From assembly GCA_023974075.1 (NCBI GenBank), contig JAMFTG010000133.1, positions 64,501-128,500 on the forward strand: 64,000 nucleotides of DNA, read 5' to 3'. Below the pieces are notes generated by a model that worked only from the letters and a program-made list of their open reading frames with translations, was not told the origin of the DNA and searched no databases. Made by a program: the position numbers and the translations under genes. Of this stretch, positions 48,713 to 64,000 are shown piece after piece (the first letter of the stretch is position 1; each line of letters begins with the position of its first letter). This stretch comes from Chaenocephalus aceratus. Its lineage: Eukaryota > Chordata > Actinopteri > Perciformes > Channichthyidae.

Positions 48713-49807
48713 CAGGGGTCTTCAACTAAAATTCAACGAGGTCCAGTTAGAGAAAATCTCCCCATGCAAAGGTCCGGAACATCAAAATGTCTAAGTTGCT
48801 TTATGAATTAGTGTGATATATATTGAAGTGACCTGTAGCTTTATCAACGTCTGCATGTCATCAACAACTGACTGCCAATCAAAGAAAGAAAGTACAATTC
48901 AAAAACAACAATATTTATTGTCAATTAACATTAAATACTGTGGATATGTGTAATGTTTAAATATTGAAGTTAAATGCATCAATGTGGTGCACTTTGAGAG
49001 CAACATTAAGAGATCTATGGATACATCTCTCAACACCCAGATGAAACAGAACTGGAGCATATTTTCCTTTTAGGATATTTTACAAATCACTCCCCTTTTA
49101 AACTCTATTCTTGTTATTTTTAACAGCTTTTTTGTTGCTGTCATATAGTATTTTATACCTGTTTTTCATTTAGTCTCATTAATAACTATAATGATCATAT
49201 CAAGGTGTGCCTTAACCTCACTGAGCTGAGGTTATTTGAGCCTCTCAGGAGAGAGCTCTCTTCCACCTGGTTGTAGAAAAGCTCTTTAAAGTCGTTAGCA
49301 TAGCTAGCTAACCAGATGCTAATAACAACAGATCGCCACTGTGCTTACAACTAAAGACACAGCCACGCAAACACTGCGGCATGTGTACGGCTCTTTATGG
49401 GTATTGCAATATTTTAAGGGCTGGAGCGGCGTTCCGGTGCTCTGTCAGCACTCCTTTCAGACGAGACATATACCACGTGAAGACACGTTACGCTCGTGTT
49501 GTGTTCATGAACCTGTCCTTGGCCAGGAACAACAGGTACTCGCTTGTTTAATTATTTTTGCGGTCTAGATTTCTTCTTCTTTTTTGAAGTGAGAAGTTGT
49601 CCGTCTGTCGGACTGACTCCCTCCCCCCCACCCCCAAAACGAAAACTCTTCGGTTCTCCATGAATTACACAAGTCACCCAAATCAGCGTTAAAAACGCGG
49701 GAGGCGCCGAAAAATCCCCTATTAATGTATTGATTATAGCTCCGGGTCCGTATAGCTCGGCGTCTGGGTCCGGATCCGGACCGCGGTCCGCCTGTTGCCG
49801 ACCCCTG
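48713..49807. mobile_element. Non-autonomous hAT element G
   Basis: The ends are CAGGGGTCTTCAAC on the left and, as reverse complement of the right, CAGGGGTCGGCAAC. A perfect 8-bp target duplication CCATAGAG lies at 48705-48712 and 49808-49815. The interior has GGTCCGGAACATCAAAATG near the left and TCCGGATCCGGACCGCGGTC near the right end. No transposase frame was seen. Confidence 0.94.
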
Positions 49808-49815
49808 CCATAGAG

Positions 49816-50839
49816 CAATAAAGGCAACACATACAACAACAACAAAAACAATCGCCTACATCTGTAATAATTCACATGTTTTCATGAATCCAGGTTTTTG
49901 ATGTACTGCTTCTGCTGCAGCTTTAAAGACACCAACCTGATAACTGAAGCGAGTAAAGTAGAGCTTCGTTTGTGCTTTATTTATGTTTTATCCAAATGTA
50001 TATCTGGGAGGAACCCTGCCGTAAATGCTTCTCCTCTAAAGTGTCCACGTCAGAGGATGTTCAGGGTTCAAACGATGCACTGATTTCCTTTCTTTGTATT
50101 GTATTTGCCTGCGACCCAGCACCTCGCCTGAACAGCTGTGTGCTTTCCATCCGTCAGCGCTTCACTGAACACAAAGCTGCACATCAATGGGAACTCAAAG
50201 GTCATTCACTTCACAAACACTTGTTGTTATATTCCATGGAATGCTCTCAACATCCCGATAGCAATGAATATCTGAAGTGCTTTGACAATAAATACATTAT
50301 AAAACATCATCTGTGGAAGCCGTGGCGCTGTAGAAAGCACGACCAATCATCTGAGCCGGCTAAAGTAACTGGATGGCCTACCTGCCTGTCAGCCTTCCAT
50401 CGGGGCACAGACTGATCTCGTGCCCTCATTGGTCATGTGCGCGGTCGTGTGTGTTGGGGGAGGGGCTCTGTGAGGAAGTCTGAAGGAAGGGGAAGATGTT
50501 TTCCGGTTGTGTATTTTCAAATTCTAGCGCACTCGAGCTGCTTTCTCCGTTCTTACCTACCCCACCTTTAACTTGGCAAATAAATTGTTGTTTGCTAAAA
50601 CAGTCCGGCTGAAATTGTGGAAATGCATAGACTGTAGTGGAAGGTTTGAAAACACCCCACAAGACAGTCTAGCATTTATTTTAGGGTTATTTTACTCTTC
50701 TTTCCGGAAGCCGAGCCCTGGGTATCCAGCGTGCAAAGCTCCCAACATCTCTATCTAAATAAAAGCTAACCCTGAACTACGGGCTCAACTGGCTGATACA
50801 GGTACACGAGTGAAAACCAGCATTAAGACCATCATGAAC
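49816..50839. other. Intergenic DNA between CADPS2 and IQUB
   Basis: A 147-codon frame on + (49972-50415) is unfamiliar and is not called. No SLC13A1 exon, which lies between these genes in human as I recall it, was recognised here or elsewhere in 42.2-50.8 kb. Confidence 0.4.
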
Positions 50840-50845
50840 TTTATT
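50840..50845 (-). terminator. IQUB polyadenylation signal AATAAA
   Basis: AATAAA on the minus strand (TTTATT on plus) lies 53 nt downstream of the IQUB stop codon. It is the first canonical signal after the stop, so a short 3' UTR is likely. Confidence 0.7.
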
Positions 50846-50897
50846 TTGTAAAGTGGCAGCTGATCAGAGCGAGGGAGGGGCACATCGGGGGGGTTTC

Positions 50898-59902
<9,005 letters not shown>

Positions 59903-60975
59903 CTGAGGCGGAACAGACAAGGGGATGGATGAATTCAATCATTGATTTATTAAAAATAATTGTTGCCAACTATCGCAGAGAACAGGTAGATATGGAAGTG
60001 GTACAGAAGGGGCGACGTGCGGCAAAGGTCCGCAGGTCGGCAGTATGGAGTCAGACTTAGTGCATGAGCTAACATTCAGAATGCCAACACTCCCACAGCC
60101 TCCAAACTGTTCTCTCTCACCTCTCCTCTACACACACTATAATCTGGTACCACGAGGATATACCTGCCAAACACAACTATAGCAGATAGCAGAGGTGGCC
60201 GAGCAGGGAGCAGTTTGAGGTCAGTAGCCTTGCTCAAGGGCACCTCAGGAGCTGGCTCCAGCTAGCAGTGAACTATGAATTATTATTATTATTATGAAGA
60301 CATTAAAAAAAAGGAATATATTTATTCATATTTATTTTACAAACACAACACGCGTCAAAAAGTCATCCATTCAAATGTATGCGGACGAGTCTTGCAAATA
60401 AAATAAAGGATAAAGAAAATAATAAATATAGAATGAATGTGGAAATGGACATGAGAAGTTTAAAGAGCAGTGCCAGGCTTTAGCCATATCCGCTGCCTTT
60501 CATACTTTGCTTAGGTTCAGTGAGCCTTTCCAACATAAGAGACAAACCCACCAGCATTACAGGACACACTATACGACCTGATGCAGGCACATGTACAGGC
60601 TATGTTCTCGATGAGAGCCCCTGAACGTTACAGTAAATATTCTGTTTTAAAAAAAACGTTTCCTTGTCTGTTAAAGTTTTTTTATGTTTCTTTTTAATGA
60701 CTGACTCAAAGATATGAGGATAAGGATCGAGGGAGTCGTGTGTTGTACAGATCGTAAAGGCCTTTGAGCCAAATTCTTGTTTTTGGGCTGTATAAATAAA
60801 ATGGACTTGAAACAGGAAGGAAAATAAATCCAGAATCACAAATAAATATCTTTAAACAAAAGAAAGCCCTGTTACGACCTTCGATGGTTTGTTGTAAAAG
60901 AGCGGGGAGTAAAGAAAGGGTGCAGGATAATGAGGCCAACAGACCGACACCCTGTGAAGTGTAAACATCTTTACT

Positions 60976-60976
<1 letters not shown>
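59903..60976. other. IQUB intron with SINE and LINE scraps
   Basis: About 60190-60260 resembles a SINE core (GTAGCCTTGCTCAAGGGCAC). About 60700-60815 resembles an L2 3' end (GGGCTGTATAAATAAAATGG). No further IQUB exon was recognised. Confidence 0.45.

Positions 60977-61061
<85 letters not shown>
60977..61061. repeat. (AC)n microsatellite
   Basis: An uninterrupted tract at the left edge of duplicated block copy 1. Confidence 0.98.
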
Positions 61062-62340
<1,279 letters not shown>

Positions 62341-62744
62341 ACTGCACTGTAACTTTTAGTTTGTATTTACACCTGTCTCTTTTTATTTCAGTGTTTCGAT
62401 GTGCATCGTCTTTAATGATCCTATTTCTCAAAAGTGTAAATGTTATTCTATAATTTGTTTTGCTTTTTCTGAAGCACTTTGAATTGTCTTGTTGTTAAAA
62501 TTAGCCATATAAATAAACTTGAACCAAGTTAGTGTGGGGTATAAGATTTGTTTTATTAATGGTATATGTTATTTGGATGAATGAATGCAGAGCCCAGTGT
62601 TTGTCGGAGAGGAGTCTCTGTGAGCGTCTGTCCTCTGTTAGACTCCTCTCTCTCCAATCACACCGTTTCATTTGCACATGAAGCCATGTTCTGTCTCATG
62701 CCTGAACGAGTACCATGTGTGCAGTGATGAGTGACCTTTAAATG

Positions 62745-62748
<4 letters not shown>
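62341..62748 (+). mobile_element. L2-type LINE 3' end and spacer
   Basis: ACTGCACTGTAACTTTTAG, then GAAGCACTTTGAATTGTCTT and CATATAAATAAACTTG near 62518 is a fish L2-like terminus. The remainder up to 62748 is unassigned. This spacer separates the two duplicated blocks. Confidence 0.55.

Positions 62749-62836
<88 letters not shown>
62749..62836. repeat. (AC)n microsatellite
   Basis: An uninterrupted tract at the left edge of duplicated block copy 2. Confidence 0.98.
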
Positions 62837-62837
<1 letters not shown>

Positions 62838-62895
62838 CATTAGTGCAGCACCTTGTCTTCATGTATGTGCATCTGTAACAATCCCACCACCATCA

Positions 62896-62972
<77 letters not shown>

Positions 62973-64000
62973 GAGAGTGAGTCATGCACAGTAACCAAAG
63001 GAACTCCCCCCCCCTCCCCTTTATCAAAGATTTCCTGGGATTCTAAGGTCCCGGCCACACGAGGACGATAATGGGAAAACGCAATCGCAAAAAAGCTTCC
63101 GTCCACACGCAATATTCACCGGATAGTGTGTGCCCACACGAGACCGCTCCGTTTAGCTCCAACCGCTGGAGAAGCTGCAGTACATGCAGGAGCCTGTAGG
63201 TGGCGCTGTAACTTCCTCCACAAAAGCAGCATGGTTGCCCTTCTGTTTATTCTCCGCGGTGGGGGCCGAGGGAACCGGGCAGAGTTTTTCGCCAGTCAAC
63301 GTGTTTTAAAGTTTAAATCTTCCGGACACAATGATAAAAGTGCCGGTCAAAGGTCTTCTTTGTTATTTATTGAGCTTTAAAACAAATGAATAACGACTCT
63401 ATATAATATAATAATAAAATACACGGAGCCTCTCTTTTTCCTCCCTCTCTTCGGACAGCGCCAGTGTCTGTCTCATGCAGCAGCTGATCCAGTAATCAGT
63501 GACCCGGCCGACAGTACAAATAAACATATTTACCCCGTTTATCCGTACCCAAATCTCTAAAAACGGGGAACAACGGAGCCGATCCAGATTTGAGTCCGAT
63601 ACGACGTAATATCTGAAATGTGGACCCACGGCCCAATCAGAAACGTTGCTATCAGAAACAATGCCCGACTGTTTGGGACGTAATATGGTCGGTGTTTACA
63701 TTAGCATGGCTAGCACTCAGAGCTAACCTGTGCTGGAGAGCATGTGTGTGAAGAAGCAGGAAGTAGAAAGGAGCTCATCTTGTGGTATAACCGGCAAGAG
63801 AGAAAGCCTTTGAGCTCCAGACTGTTTCAGATCCTTGATGATCCATGATATGGCGTTTCATCACGGCAGCATTTAGTTTAGACGGTAGCTGCCGGGTCCC
63901 GCGTGAGCTCAGACCCCTCCTCTTTAAAGCTTTATCCCAGAATCAGCACTTTAGAAACAGGAAGTGAAACAGAGGGATATGAGGCGTGGCTAGAATGATC
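62837..64000. repeat. Duplicated block, copy 2 (runs off the window)
   Basis: It is almost identical to 61062-62248, apart from a shorter TG tract (62899-62969) and a handful of substitutions (for example GTGTTTTAAAG for GTGTATTAAAG and AGCATGGCTAG for AGCATCGCTAG). It is cut by the window end. Confidence 0.93.

Noticed and set aside
49972..50415. 147-codon plus-strand frame between the two genes
   Set aside because: No recognisable domain, and composition is like the surrounding non-coding DNA; left uncalled.

Overview
The window is vertebrate nuclear DNA, almost certainly from a teleost fish. The evidence is interrupted genes with GT-AG introns, long (CA)n/(TG)n tracts, many hAT, piggyBac-like and mariner-like DNA elements, and LINE and tRNA-SINE families of fish type. 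There is no operon structure, bacterial gene or CRISPR array. From memory, not from a search, two orthologues neighbouring each other on human 7q31 can be recognised. Both lie on the minus strand.

(1) CADPS2: only coding exon 1 is visible (41866-42207). The gene runs leftwards, so positions 1-41865 are inferred to be its first intron; I saw no second exon there. (2) IQUB: eight consecutive 3' coding exons lie between 59902 and 50898. All junctions are in phase and give the C-terminal 503 residues with a stop codon. Its 5' exons, including the ubiquitin-like domain, should lie beyond 64000.

Layout: 1-41865 is TE-rich intron holding four minisatellites (72-bp units at 5.3-7.2 kb and 25.7-26.3 kb, 33-bp units at 7.7-8.7 kb, 57-bp units at 19.5-20.5 kb). 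It also holds seven hAT insertions bounded by 8-bp target duplications, two of them nested, and a TTAA-flanked element present in two inverted copies. Next come CADPS2 exon 1 and its upstream region (42.2-43.1 kb), a tRNA-SINE, a ~3.66-kb 41-bp minisatellite (43.7-47.35 kb), a TTAA element and an eighth hAT element. IQUB occupies 50.9-59.9 kb with LINE insertions, CA/TG tracts touching its splice sites and a 42-bp minisatellite starting ~19 bp from one donor. A recently duplicated ~1.75-kb repeat block fills 61.0-64.0 kb.

The two genes are not known to work together: CADPS2 primes dense-core vesicles and IQUB is a ciliary radial-spoke protein. They are linked by conserved synteny. The most unusual sequence is within IQUB. 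The last 30 nt of one exon have been copied six times into the flanking introns, five copies with both AG and GT flanks, and three splice acceptors have pure UG repeats in place of a normal polypyrimidine tract.
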